This document shows positions 9,912-21,148 of a stretch of 64,000 bases of DNA, piece after piece; position 1 is the stretch's first letter; every line of letters begins with the position of its first letter. The stretch lies in NCBI GenBank assembly GCA_020631735.1, contig CM036215.1, forward strand, positions 10,690,346 through 10,754,345, in the 5' to 3' direction. Made by a program: the position numbers and the translations under genes. The notes under the pieces were generated by a model. That model was not told the DNA's origin and did not search any database. It saw only the letters and a program-made list of their open reading frames with translations. This DNA is from Saccharum officinarum (taxonomy: Eukaryota > Streptophyta > Magnoliopsida > Poales > Poaceae).

Positions 9912-12900
9912 ATGTTGGGGGAGCTCCTCTCCAAGATCCTCCTGTAAGCTCCTAGCTCCCCCACGAAACTCCCTTTGCGGTTCCCGCGAACGAATGTGCC
10001 ATTCTCTACTGGGTTTTGGTTATCCGCGACGGCGCGTGCTGATTCCGGAAGCGCGCATCGCATGCAGGCTCCTGTTCGGCTACGCCATGCCGGCGTTCGA
10101 GTGCTTCAAGACGGTGGAGACGCGCCCCAACGACGCCCACATGCTCCGCTTCTGGTGCCAGTACTGGTGAGTCGTCCGAGTCCCTCCCTCCATGTCCCTC
10201 CCCTGTCCCCTCCCGTCCCCTCGGGGCGGGCGACCAATCGCCACCAGGATTGTGTTTCAGCCATTCCTTGTGCCTATAGATTTGCTATTGCTGCTCTCGT
10301 GTCGTCTGCTCAGCCCAGCCTGCCGCGGCTTGGGTGTTGTGTGTTACCATTACCAACTGTGTGATGCATCCCGTGCTTTTTTCTTTCTTTCTTTACCCTT
10401 TTTTCTGATGTAGCGTGAGATTCAGGACTTGCTTAATACTGTACTTGGATAACGTGATTTTTATGCAGTATCATGATGCCGACTTTAGTTCGCCCACCTT
10501 TTAACCTTTTGCCTCCCTACTAATAACATAACATAACCTGGACCCTTTTTTTTTTAAAAAAAATGTTTCTCTATACGCAAAAGGTTCATGCGAAATGATT
10601 GTGCCCGCTTTATTTCTGCCTCCCTTTAGTTCTTCAATTACAAGCTAGCAGCAGTATTATGTTGGTCGTGGTGCGTTAATAGTTGGATGTTAGGTGGACG
10701 ACTGGATCATGACACCTCAATCCTGCATTCCACCAAAAAGCAGCGTCAATCAGAGGGTGGCTTGCCCATTCCTCAGCCTTATGCCCTTTTGCTGTCAATG
10801 ATGATTGCCAGCTCTGTGCTATTTTAGGATTGGTAAAATTGGGCAAGTTCTGTTCCAGTTTCAGGTTGGTACCCTCTGCCACCTGAAATTAGCCATGAAG
10901 ACTGCAAATTGTGAGAATCTGCTCTTTTGAGGTTTGTCTGTTATAACTGACACATGTTTAATCAATTACTGAGGCAAGAGCCTGAAAATATCAGGACGTT
11001 ATTGCCACCAGTTATAACTTATAACAGTTTTACATCGTATCTGGTTTGGTGGTTACTGTTTATTATGATGGTGATCTTGCCTATTGACTATTTCAAGTTG
11101 CGACAAAATTTATTGCTTGCCATTGTAACCTACTCAAAGTCGCTTAGCAAATTAATTATTATTGAATAACGCATTTTACATCCAGCATTTCAAATTGTAC
11201 ATGTTATTGTACTCTCGACACATGGGACATGCGTGATTCAAAAAACGAGCATTCAGTCAGTTGCATATAAGCATAACAAGACTAGAAACTGTGTAATTTT
11301 GCTTGTGCTAAGGTACAACAGACCTTACTGACTATTGAATGGCGAGCATATTTTTGATTGTTTGTTAATAATGCCTTGTTAATAAAAATATATTGCCTTG
11401 TTAATAATGCCAATTTGATTGTTTGTTTAGTTATTTATCTCGCTATCTCTTACATAAGAAGATCGATTTTTTTTTTTTTTTTGCAAGATGAATATGTCCT
11501 GACATGTTATTTTACCTCTCATGACTAGGCTTGGTCATTGACCAACTAAATTATGGAAGGTTTTTAATATTCTTTCACCTAGTTAGTTGACCAATGAGAG
11601 ACCAATTCAAAGTCATCCTAAAAAATGTCACAAATGTTGGTTTACCTAATCCACCGTTGACTATACCATGAAGCCATCAAAGAAAGAGATAAGAAGCTTC
11701 GTATGGATTGCAGACTTGGTTTCCCTAGTGAGAAGCCAAAAGTTACTGATAGTATGTCATGCACACGAAGTTTCTTTCTCTTTAGGATTGGCATTTCTGG
11801 CTTGTACTAGCAGATAACAAGCGCCATAGTCTTAAAACGACTAGATAGGTCTTACTGGCCTTTTCCCCAACTCTCAGAAGCCTCTTTTGATAAATGGTGG
11901 AGCAAGCTTATGCTGCCATTAGTGGTGTTGTACAGCAAGGCAAACTCGCTCATCATCTTGGGTGCATGGATTCTTTGGAAACACAGGAATGACTGTGTTT
12001 AATAGCACCTCTCCGAGTTTATATACGGCCTTGATTCTCTCTGGGGAGGAATCCTATCTTTGTTTCATGGCTGGTGTTTAAGGGGCTTTCATTTCTTACT
12101 CCTAGCTCGGGTGGTAGAGTTTCTAGGTCAGTTCGTTATTTTTCTTATTCAACAGGTGTGCATATAAATGGTGTTGTTTGACTCTCTTGTTCTGTTAATG
12201 CAATGATAAGCGGCTCTCCTGCTTGTTTGAGAAAAAAGGTCATAAAACAGCTAACTCTGTTCAGCTAGAATCCCCAAGCATGACATAAAAGAGCACAAGT
12301 CGGTTACTTGCTAGAAGGAACAACTAAGGTAACAGAAACAAGATATGCTAGTTTCACTACTTGCCATAGGGAAAACCAACTGGGAACCTAAGGTGCTTGG
12401 CTCCTACCGCACTCTAGAATTGCACTGCATCATTAATTCTTGACCTGATAGTTGACACCTGCTTAAACTGATGGTCGAGAACCTGGTTGTCAGGCTTCTT
12501 CCAGAACATAGTTATAACATTGAAACAAAACCTCAAAGCATGTAAACAGGTGGACGTGCAGCTATAATAGTGCCAAGATGAATGCTCATCATGACAGTTC
12601 GTGTGAGCAAAAATCCTAATTTGATCGACTAAAGGGATGTTCCTTCTGTCCTTCTGGGACTCAGACACAACAGCCCATGAGATAGAGCAGATACATTAGG
12701 CTTTCTCTGCATCAGATGCACTATCACCAGGAACCAGAAACATTGCAGCGTGCCGATATTTGTGATCGAGCTACAGCCCACACGGGTGGTGCAGCAGCCA
12801 CCTTCGGAGGGAGCGGCTTTGTGCACATTTTGTTGTGCATGAAATGCTTGTGTGTGGCCATATAAGTGTTTCCCATTTCTATATTTGCCATTGATGATTT

Positions 12901-15900
12901 GGTATAATTTGAATTAGTAGGTGTCGGCAGCATTATCTCTTACTGTACCAGTTTGAATTGGACAAGAGTTCTGTTGTTCTATTTGTTGGAATGGCATGGA
13001 TTTCTGATACAGTGAAAGGTTGATTGGGCTAAAAATTGTTTATAATCTAGTTGCAAATATGTGCAGTTGCTTTTTGCTGTTTGGGACCCTTTTTCTGAAA
13101 CAACTCAGAGAAAAAGTTTATTATAACTTATAAGCTGGTTATTTATGTCGAATGTATACCTGTTGGAGGGGTTAAACCACCATCATGCTTTAACATAGCA
13201 TTTGGAATAGGATGTTAAATTCCAGTTAAATGTAAAAAAACATGACCATATACTTGAAGGTGGGAATTTGTTCCATGGCAGTCTTTTGTGGGATGAGGTA
13301 TTCATACTTAGTATTCAATCAATAGTCATGCTGTGGATTCTAAATGGTCAAAATGATTAAATTGAACATAAGAACATGTTCTACTAAAGAAAGATTCTGT
13401 GACTTGAATTGATTTAATTTTTAGCAGGTGATTTTGTTTTTGTAACCCTCCAACTCTTGTTCATCCCTCCCTTTTGTGGGGTACGGGAGTTGTTCTTGTG
13501 AATGGCTCTTCCCCCTTTTCTTTCTCCCTTTTTAAGATATACAATGTCACGTTTGTTTCTTGTTTTACATGCACAGCTAGTGCTTCACCTTTGCATAAGT
13601 TTAAGATTGTTTTAGTTCTTTCCTAGGACAAAAACTAATACTTTGTTCAGATTGTGTTCAAGTATCACTATCAAACTGGCTGAATTGTCCTGTTTGTGAG
13701 TGTTTCAGGATTATTGTGGCCATGGTGATAGCTGTTGAGAGCGTGATCTCTTGGTCAGTCCTATTCTCGTTGCCTGCTGATTCTTTCATGGTTTAAAACC
13801 TACTGCTTGTTGATGCATATCTGTCCTGCTGTATCCACTCCAGGATGCCAATGTATTCAGAAATGAAGCTAGCTTTCTTTGTCTACCTGTGGTACCCCAA
13901 AACTAAGGTACATATTTGTTTCCTCAGACTTTATATTTTGCAGTGTATCATGCATTTGTTTGGGTTGAAGTTTGCTGTAACTTAGTTCATTTGCAGGGAA
14001 GTGATGTTGTATATGACACCTTTCTTCGCCCCATAGTTATGCAATATGAACCGAACATCGAGCAGAGATTGCTCCATCTTAGGGCGAAATCTGGGCAGCT
14101 AATTTCCTTCTACATGAAGAATTTTGCGGATAAAGGAACAGCCTTCTTCATGGATGTCCTCCGTTATGTTGTATCTGAGAAACCTGAAGGATCCAATGCA
14201 GAGGTAATGGCAATTTCTCCATCTGACCTACTCAGTATAGCATGCACTGTATTATATGTTTGCTCGTTGCTCACACTTGGCATGTTCCATTCTTGACTAA
14301 ATTTCTGCATGCACTTGAACTTCATCACTAATTGTTCGTCTGATATTGCGCTATATTTCTATTGGTTATTTTTTTTCCTGAAAGCCATCGATCATAAATT
14401 TCTCATACATATGAATTTGTCTTTTCTTGGTAAAAAGCTCCTGTCCAATGCATCTGCAGTATGGTTACTATTAAGTTTAGTAGAGCTATACTTCCTGTGT
14501 ATATTCATTATTAGGTTTTTTTTACTGATCAAATTTTGTCCAATTAAGAAATGTTGTTCCAGCAAATTTCATCTTGGCAAAGTATCACGGTCAGAAACTG
14601 CATTGTACTTGCACTTATACATTTTACCGTGATTAGCTCTGTTTGTGTTGATCATGAGAAACCCATGCCGAGTTTCTGTACCTAGTCCGTACCTAGTCCA
14701 AAGAAGTCTGCTTGATTTCTGTTTTTTATCAAGGAAACCTCACCAACGGGCTCCCCTCATTTGTGGCCAAGCCTTTTGTTTTGGACATACCATGACACTT
14801 CTTGTTTGGCATATCTGAAGAAACTTCTACCGGCATCAAACAAACTGTAGCTAACACTGAAAGCCCAGCCCTCCCAAGGTCCCAACCCTGCCAACTCACT
14901 CCCTGCTTTGTTTCCCTCTCACAGCCCCACTCTGACAGGCAGACAGCAGCATTATCCAGGCCACGTTTAGATTGCAAAAAAATTCAACTCGATGAATAGT
15001 ACCACTTTCGTCTTATTTGGCAAATATTGTCCAATCGTGGACCAACTAGGCTCAAAAGATTCATCTCGTGATTTCTAACTAAACTGTGTAATTAATTATT
15101 TTTTTACCTACATTTACTACTTCATGCATAGGTCTAAAGATTGATATGATGAAGAGAGAGTGGAAAAATTTCAACTTTTGAGGAGCATCTAAACAAGGCC
15201 CCAATCCGCCAGTGCCTGCTTGCCAACTGCCACGGGCTTGCCTGCCCCCTCTCCCCGACCTTAAACTGAGGCCATGGATGCTTCTCGCGCCCCTGGCCCG
15301 CTCTGGCTGCTCCCATTCAATCCTGGCCCGCTGGATAGTGACGCCCAACCGGCTCTTCTCTGGTATAGTATAGCAGCCCAAGCGGAGAACGTGGGTACTG
15401 CACAAGAGCCAAAGGGCCAGCACAATCTGACCCTTCGCTCAGCCCCTTCCACAAAAATCCTGGCCTGGCCAGCTCTGACCTTCTTGTCTCATCCCTTTCA
15501 GGCTCATCTCTTTCAACGTTGCCTTCACCTTCCTTTCCTTGCATTGTCCCAGTTCAGCTCCCATGAGGCTTGACTCATGAACCATGAACTAGGGTGTTTA
15601 GTTCCCAAAAATTTTCACCCTAAAACATCACATCGAATCTTGCGACACATGCATGGAGCATTAAATGTAGACAAAACAAAAAACTAATTGCACAGTTCAC
15701 CGTGAAATTGCGAGACGAATCTTTTAAGCCTAATTAGTTCATGATTGAACAATAATTATCAAATAAAACAAAAAGCTACAGTACCCGAAACCAAAAAATT
15801 TCAGGAACTAAACACCCCACACCCCCAAAGCTCACTTCTTTCTGATCTGACCTGGCATGGTCTTTGCCTCTTTGGGGCATCATCAATTCATCAGGAACTA

Positions 15901-16397
15901 TAGAAATCGAAACCCATGTGTTGTCATCTTGTAGCATGAAAAGTATTTTAACTTGCTGAGGGCCTGAATTGTGTTCACTAGTAGCAGTGTGATATCAGCA
16001 GACATCGTGTCGACTGGTTGTTGCGTGGTCGGTACACGCCGACGTGTACAAGTACACAACTCAGCCAGTAAAGGCAGCAGCATCGTATTCGTATCCACCA
16101 AACGGACATGTGCGTCCACGTGCACGAATCACGGTGCACTGATTGCGAGGCACTGCAGACGGTTTTTCTCGCAACAGGCACTGACAACGGTTTCTTCCGT
16201 TTTGTTTTGTTTTGTTCCGTGCGCAGCTAAGGAACAAGAAGTCCGGCTGGAGCCCCTTCGCGACCAAGCGCCGGCCACCATCGCCGCCGCCGGAGCCCCT
16301 CTTCGACAGCAACCCGGACGCCGCTTTGCTGGCCGAGGCCCTGCGCGGCGCAATTGGCGCCAAGCCCCGGCGAGGATCCAACGACAAGCATTACTAG
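9912..16397 (+). CDS. HVA22-like (TB2/DP1/REEP family) ER membrane protein
   Basis: A six-exon gene with coding exons 9912-9943, 10068-10166, 13709-13753, 13844-13907, 13997-14203 and 16227-16397, giving 205 aa. All introns are GT-AG and phases match. The N-terminus (MLGELLSKIL...) leads into the TB2/DP1/HVA22 domain: a hydrophobic hairpin with GYAMPAFECFKTVE, then FWCQYWIIVAMVIAVESV and AFFVYLWYPKT, then an amphipathic stretch VVYDTFLRPIVMQYEPNIEQ. The C-terminus is basic and proline-rich (RRPPSPPPEPLF). Family members shape tubular ER and act in vesicle traffic; some plant HVA22 genes respond to ABA or stress. This longer-tailed form resembles the plant HVA22 i/j type, by inference. The start codon opens directly into the family N-terminus. 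Intron 2 (3.5 kb) holds a LINE tail and intron 5 (2.0 kb) holds two MITEs, yet the exons are intact. Confidence 0.95.
11860..12240 (+). mobile_element. 3' end of an L1-type LINE in HVA22 intron 2
   Basis: The plus strand reads FDKWWSKLMLPLVVLYSK followed by LIILGAWILWKHRNDCVF, the typical C-terminal tail of plant LINE ORF2. After a 3' untranslated stretch it ends cttgtttgagaaaaaa near 12235. It is 5'-truncated, so the reverse transcriptase is absent. The orientation is the same as the host gene, so it is transcribed within the intron. Confidence 0.7.
12241..13708 (+). other. Remainder of HVA22 intron 2
   Basis: AT-rich intronic sequence. A slightly GC-richer patch (about 12630-12830) has minus-strand open frames without a recognisable domain. 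No further gene or element boundary could be supported. Confidence 0.5.
14959..15200. mobile_element. MITE in HVA22 intron 5
   Basis: Left end ggccacgtttagattgc and right end gcatctaaacaaggcc, with the internal aactaggctcaaaagattc and cttcatgcataggtc hallmarks of the common MITE family in this window. No effect on the exons. Confidence 0.75.
15201..15591. other. HVA22 intron 5, unassigned stretch
   Basis: A GC-richer stretch with overlapping short frames on both strands (for example plus 15274-15573). It shows no domain and no splice support, so it is treated as intron. Confidence 0.4.
15592..15818. mobile_element. MITE in HVA22 intron 5, complete
   Basis: Inverted ends GGGTGTTTAGTTCC and GGAACTAAACACCCC are well matched. 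The internal core gcgagacgaatcttttaagc is intact. It looks younger than the copy at 14959-15200 because its ends pair better. Confidence 0.8.
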
Positions 16398-16667
16398 AGG
16401 GAGTTACGATAGGGATGATTGTTTGTACATAGAATGAATGAATCAATCAAAGAAAGGCAGAAAAAAAAGGGATAGTACATAGCAAAATCCAGCAATACAT
16501 TCACAATTGTGAAGAACACATGGATATGTATCAAGTATGGTTCAAGTGAATGTGATATGATAGAAAATGGTCAGTTTTTTCTTGCGTCAATTTGTTGCAG
16601 TCTGCTTCGTTTTCTTGTTTTCTCATTAAAATCATTGCTATCATCATATTCATTGCACCAATCATTA

Positions 16668-17690
16668 GAGCAACTCCAACGGTTTTGCATTTTATGTTTT
16701 GCAAAACATGGAGTTTGCCAACTCCCAAATAAATATGGCAAAGGTAAAAAGAGTCAATCTCCAATGGTTCCCCATTATTCACTTGGCAAAAACAAAAATT
16801 GTGGACCTAAACTATTTCTCCAGGAACATTAGGGTCATTGGATGTGAGTATGCCAGTATAGAATCCTTCCGTCCATTCGACCGAATCTAAGAAAAAGAAC
16901 AACAAATTATGTATATAGGATCATGGTTTAAAAAATACGAAAAAATCAAACAAAATGATCTCTCCCATCTCTCCCAGTCGACGAACAATTTCAACAAACA
17001 ATATATATACATGATCATGGATCAGTGATTGGGAAAACATGAAGACCTGAAACCGGCCATGTACACAGTGAAACAAAACATGGTTTACCAAATATATAGG
17101 ATCATGGTTTATATAGGATCATGGTTTATCAAATATATCTACACAGTCAACAACATGATGATGTACAAAGAATATATCTCTCTGACAGCCGGCCATGTAC
17201 TACTCCTAGTGCCCTAGCAGTCGATCTACAAACCCCGACCATCTACAAAACACAGAAAGAAGAAGGGGAATCGATCATGGATTACCTGAAACCCTAGCAG
17301 ACGCCGACACCGACTGGATGATGGAGTCTCGATCACGCGCGGCAACTGGATGCTGGAGTCTGGAACATGGCGATCAAAGGAAGAAGGGGGACCAGGATCT
17401 GGCGGTCAGATGAAGAAGAAGGCGGCCTGGACCTGGAGTCTCTAGCACGCGCGCGGGAGGAACTACGATGGCGCGGGAGAAGGATTACGGCCGCAGGAGG
17501 AGTCCCAGTCGCGCCAAAAACACCGATGCCAACTCTCCATCGGGCTCCATATATGCCAGCCCTGACCCTCTTTTTGCCAAGTTGCCAAAATTGCAAACCC
17601 CAATTGCCAAATGGGTTGGAGACTACAATTTGTGCTTTTTGCCAAAAAATCAGATTGCCAAACTCAAATGCACAACCGTTGGACATGCTC
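16668..17690. mobile_element. PIF/Harbinger-like element, 1.0 kb
   Basis: The left end GAGCAACTCCAACGGTTTTG and the right end read in reverse, GAGCATGTCCAACGGTTGTG, form a TIR of about 35 bp. TTA flanks both ends (16665-16667 and 17691-17693). It starts 270 bp downstream of the HVA22-like stop codon, so it may lie in or just past its 3' UTR. Open frames inside (for example plus 17367-17708) run through the right end and show no transposase motif. Confidence 0.75.
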
Positions 17691-17987
17691 TTAGTTCATG
17701 ACGACTGAAAAACGTCACAGAATCAAAGCTAACAACTACTAATAATATGCTGTTAGTGTGCAACTAATCATTTCTCTTCCTTCTAGTATGATCTCAGCTT
17801 TCATTTCTGCCTAATCCTAGCAAATTATTTACACAAATTTCACCTCAAGCAAAGCCCATAAATTCTCGCAAAGTAAAAAGAGAATCCTAAGAAAAAAAAT
17901 TCCTAATCACACAAAGAACCGGAAGAGCAAGGAACAGAGAAACTGCAACCAGGAAGCGCACGTTTGGTGTGTCCGGACGACGAGTCA

Positions 17988-18537
17988 TCAAGGCCGGAAG
18001 AGCGCCCCGATGAAGCTGAGGCAGCCGAGCAGCAGGCGGCAGAGCGGGCTGCGCCAGCGCCGGCCGCGGCGGCCGGGGTCCTCCCTCGCGGACGGCGTCA
18101 TCTGCAGGTACGCGTACGCCGCGTGCTTCACCAGCGGGTGCCGGATCATGTGTATGTCCCCGCAGCTGCCGCACCGCCGCCGCCGATGCCGCCGCAGGCC
18201 CCGGGCGAGCCGCCCGCCGCGGCATACTCCGGCGACGACAGGATGTCCCGGAGGCTGGTGTACCCGTGCCCCCGCCGCCGCTGCTGCTGTTGCTGTCGTC
18301 GCCGTCGCTGCCGGCGCCGTTTGGTATATCGATCACGGGCGGCGGCGGCCACCGCGGCGCGGCCAGCGACGGCGCCGCGCCGCGCTTCTTGGGCGTGCGC
18401 CAGTGCCGCAGCTCGAAGTCGCCGGCGGCCGAGCCGTTGGCGAGCGGCGAGCGCGGCCGGCGGAGGCACTGCCGCGACGTCGGTGACGGCGAAAGCTTCT
18501 GCGGCTCCGGCACGACCGCGGCTGGCGCCGGCGCATA
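17988..18537 (-). CDS. Small uncharacterised plant protein, frame disrupted
   Basis: Three minus-strand frames each carry a protein-like segment in order. The first (about 18537-18270) includes EPQKLSPSPTSRQ, GDFELRHWRTPKKR and PPPPVIDIPNGAGSDGDD. The second (about 18270-18150) reads GHGYTSLRDILSSPEYAAAG. The third (about 18165-17988) reads CGDIHMIRHPLVKHAAYAYL and ends with a hydrophobic CRLLLGCLSFIGALF then RP and stop. Each switch corresponds to one missing base (or two extra) in a G/C-rich run. A third defect may lie at the start: the only nearby ATG (about 18541) is out of frame with the first segment. A TATA box lies about 190 bp upstream. I do not recognise a function. Either this is a recent pseudogene or the assembly dropped bases in very GC-rich DNA; three same-direction defects favour the latter. 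Confidence 0.5.
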
Positions 18538-18725
18538 GCAGAAGCGGTGGGGGATCGAATCAAAACAAGCGGCGAAGGTGCCTCGAGCTGCCGGAGACGT
18601 CGACGACGAGGACCTCGTTGGTGGACCGGTGGTGGTGCAAATGAGGGAGTGGAGGAGAAGGACTGGAGGAGCCGAGCCGAGGAGGAGGGAGAAATTCTCT
18701 CGTTTCCTTCTTTTTTGCACGGTGT

Positions 18726-18734
18726 GGTATATAG
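18726..18734 (-). promoter_or_regulatory. TATA box for the 17988-18537 locus
   Basis: The minus strand reads CTATATACC, followed downstream by a purine-rich then C/T-rich leader. The position is consistent with transcription starting near 18700 and running into the disrupted frame. This supports the locus being, or having been, a real gene. Confidence 0.55.
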
Positions 18735-19084
18735 CGCCCTCCCAAAAAATACCGCGAAATGGCACAGGATGGCCCACACGTCATGGATTGCGGAGCTGTT
18801 TTGGATCATGGAGTCCCGTGTGAATTTCGGGAGTGGGGATGAGGACATGAAAGGAGTTTTGGGGGCTAGTGAACCAGAAACGGCTTGCCAGACCTCGCGG
18901 CGAAGGCGCTCGGGGTGGCGGAGTGGGGCCCAACAGGAATTATTGGATCCACGTCAGCACGCGCCTGACTGCGTCCCGTTCCTCCCACCGAGAGTCGGAT
19001 CTTGATTTTCGTCATCGTCAAGTAGTTTTGCGCAATTACAAATCCTAGCACTGATAGTTTTTTTTCTTTTGCGAAAAAGAACGC

Positions 19085-19184
19085 NNNNNNNNNNNNNNNN
19101 NNNNNNNNNNNNNNNNNNNNNNNNNNNNNNNNNNNNNNNNNNNNNNNNNNNNNNNNNNNNNNNNNNNNNNNNNNNNNNNNNNNN
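19085..19184. other. Assembly gap, 100 N
   Basis: Exactly 100 N, the conventional placeholder for a gap of unknown size. Distances across it are unreliable. Confidence 0.99.
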
Positions 19185-20795
19185 TTAATCGATTCATGCA
19201 TATACATTCTCAAAATATAGGTGTGATGAATGATAAAAATAGGAAACAAAATTAGCAAATGTGGTTCGTTGTTTAATATCAGACATCCAAACATGTGTTG
19301 TGGTATCTGGGATCGCAAGGCTGTGCCTCATCCTTTGGTATGACAATTCATTTGTTAAAAATAACACTAAAAATTCAGGACCTGAATACAACAGCAGGCA
19401 AGCAGAAATGACGAAATCCACAAACTCCGACTAACCCTCAAATGACAAAATCCACAGAAGTTCATTAAGTGCACAGGAACACACTTTAACCTGAACATTT
19501 TGCATTCATTCATCCTGAAATGTATGTTTAAGAACATGGTTTTGCTCTGGAGAATATATCTGCAACTTGAATAAGGCACACAGAAACATTGAATCGAACA
19601 ACAATACAATGAACTAACAAAGGAATATCTGTCGAATCCGAACAAATAAACACAGATGCTGAACATGACAAAGGAGTTGCAGAAAACATCACAAAGTAGA
19701 ACCCAAGAAGGAAGCTCTGAAAATTCATCTTAATTTGGCATAGAGCACACCAACAGCAGTGTACTTGAGCTTTTAGTGTATGGTAAGACATACCAGCTAC
19801 AAAGCGCGTGGGGCAGGGCGGCGCGCTGGATCTTGGGTTCACTGAGATGAGTGAGATCATATGATGTTTAATCTCATTTGAACATACAGTATTTTCCACT
19901 TCCGGAAGAAAGTAGCGAGATGAAAACAGTGTACCTGAGATCATAAAATGTTTGGTGTCATTTAATCATCTTAATTTCGATTTCCGGATAATGTGAAATG
20001 AGACAATTTTGTACACAACATTTATAGACAGTATATGTTGGAGCCGAAATTTTAGAGTCATGCGAAATGAGACAAAACATCATATATAAAATTAGGGAGG
20101 ATGGCGGTCAGGCAAGTGCAATGAATTGCAAAGAAATTACGAAGGAGTGTGAAACATAATTTGGGGAGCAACACGTAGAAAATCCCAATATGTGATCTTG
20201 CAAAGAATAACAACATTGGGTACTAAAAATGACAAATTTTCTATCAGACAGGGAAACATTATCGCCTAAATGTAACCACAGATAGTAACGCACTATAGGC
20301 GAATGTTTTCGTTACTCCAAACAAACCTGAGAGCTAATTAGCAGAGATTAGGCAAACAAACTGCACACCTTTCATTAAAGAGGAAACGAATACTTACCTG
20401 GTGCAATTGATGCTGGATTAACATCATGTAGGTTCAAATGGAAGTCTGTACATCAACCTACATACCTGCAAGTTCCCTGGAACAGGAAGAAATTGACCAC
20501 AAAATTCAGTGGCCTACTCTTGATGCACGTGTAACAGCTGCTAAGTTAATCAACAACAAAGATATTGTAAAAAAGAGATAAACTGTATTGCCCGGTGTTG
20601 GATACTATCCATTCATAAACCCGGTAAGCCAACTCATCCAGTGAATCTGATAATCACTGCATACAGACTAACATGAAGGGCTTACTGTCCCATATAATGA
20701 GTTTGATCCAGGTAGGCATTTGTAGTTGGGAAAATTATTGCTTGAAAAATTGAATTAACTTTTGAGCAAGGATACCTTCTGTGCTTCTTTTTTGC
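19185..20795. other. AT-rich intergenic, no gene recognised
   Basis: Only short minus-strand frames (for example 19528-19944) without domains. No splice-consistent exon chain, TIR or LTR boundary was found. Confidence 0.45.
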
Positions 20796-20885
20796 TTCTT
20801 TGAATATATAGGACTCCCTGTCAGATGTTGCTATGTCAATTTCTTTGAATATATAGGACTCCCTGTCAGATGTTGCTATGTCAAT
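20796..20885. repeat. Perfect 45-bp tandem duplication
   Basis: A 45-bp unit starting ttctttgaatatatagg occupies 20796-20840 and is repeated without change or spacer at 20841-20885. The lack of divergence implies a recent event or an assembly artefact. Confidence 0.9.
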
Positions 20886-21148
20886 GCAAATGGCCAAGAG
20901 AGTGAGCTAGAGTTGGCCATAGAGCTTAAAAAGAAAGCCCCCACGAAATACAGCCGTTAGGCACCACGAGCTACTCACTGCGGGCCGACTGGACACGCCG
21001 GTTAGAGGTAACCAGACGCACACCTCTAGCGTCTGGTCGCCCGATGAGCACCATGTGGCCCCTCCTTTGAACCTGAGTTTGTCGATAGCCAACGGTCAAC
21101 TGAGCTCGCGCCACTGCTTAAGTTAGGACCGGACGCGCCATGGGCTGA

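Noticed and set aside
9335..10063. 242-codon minus-strand open frame
   Set aside because: Antisense to the HVA22-like promoter and first two exons, rich in G and R; a shadow of GC-rich DNA.
14309..14632. 107-codon plus-strand frame in HVA22 intron 5
   Set aside because: Phe/Leu-rich translation of T-rich intron DNA, without a domain.
16129..16446. Minus-strand frames over HVA22 exon 6
   Set aside because: They are the complement of a well-supported coding exon.
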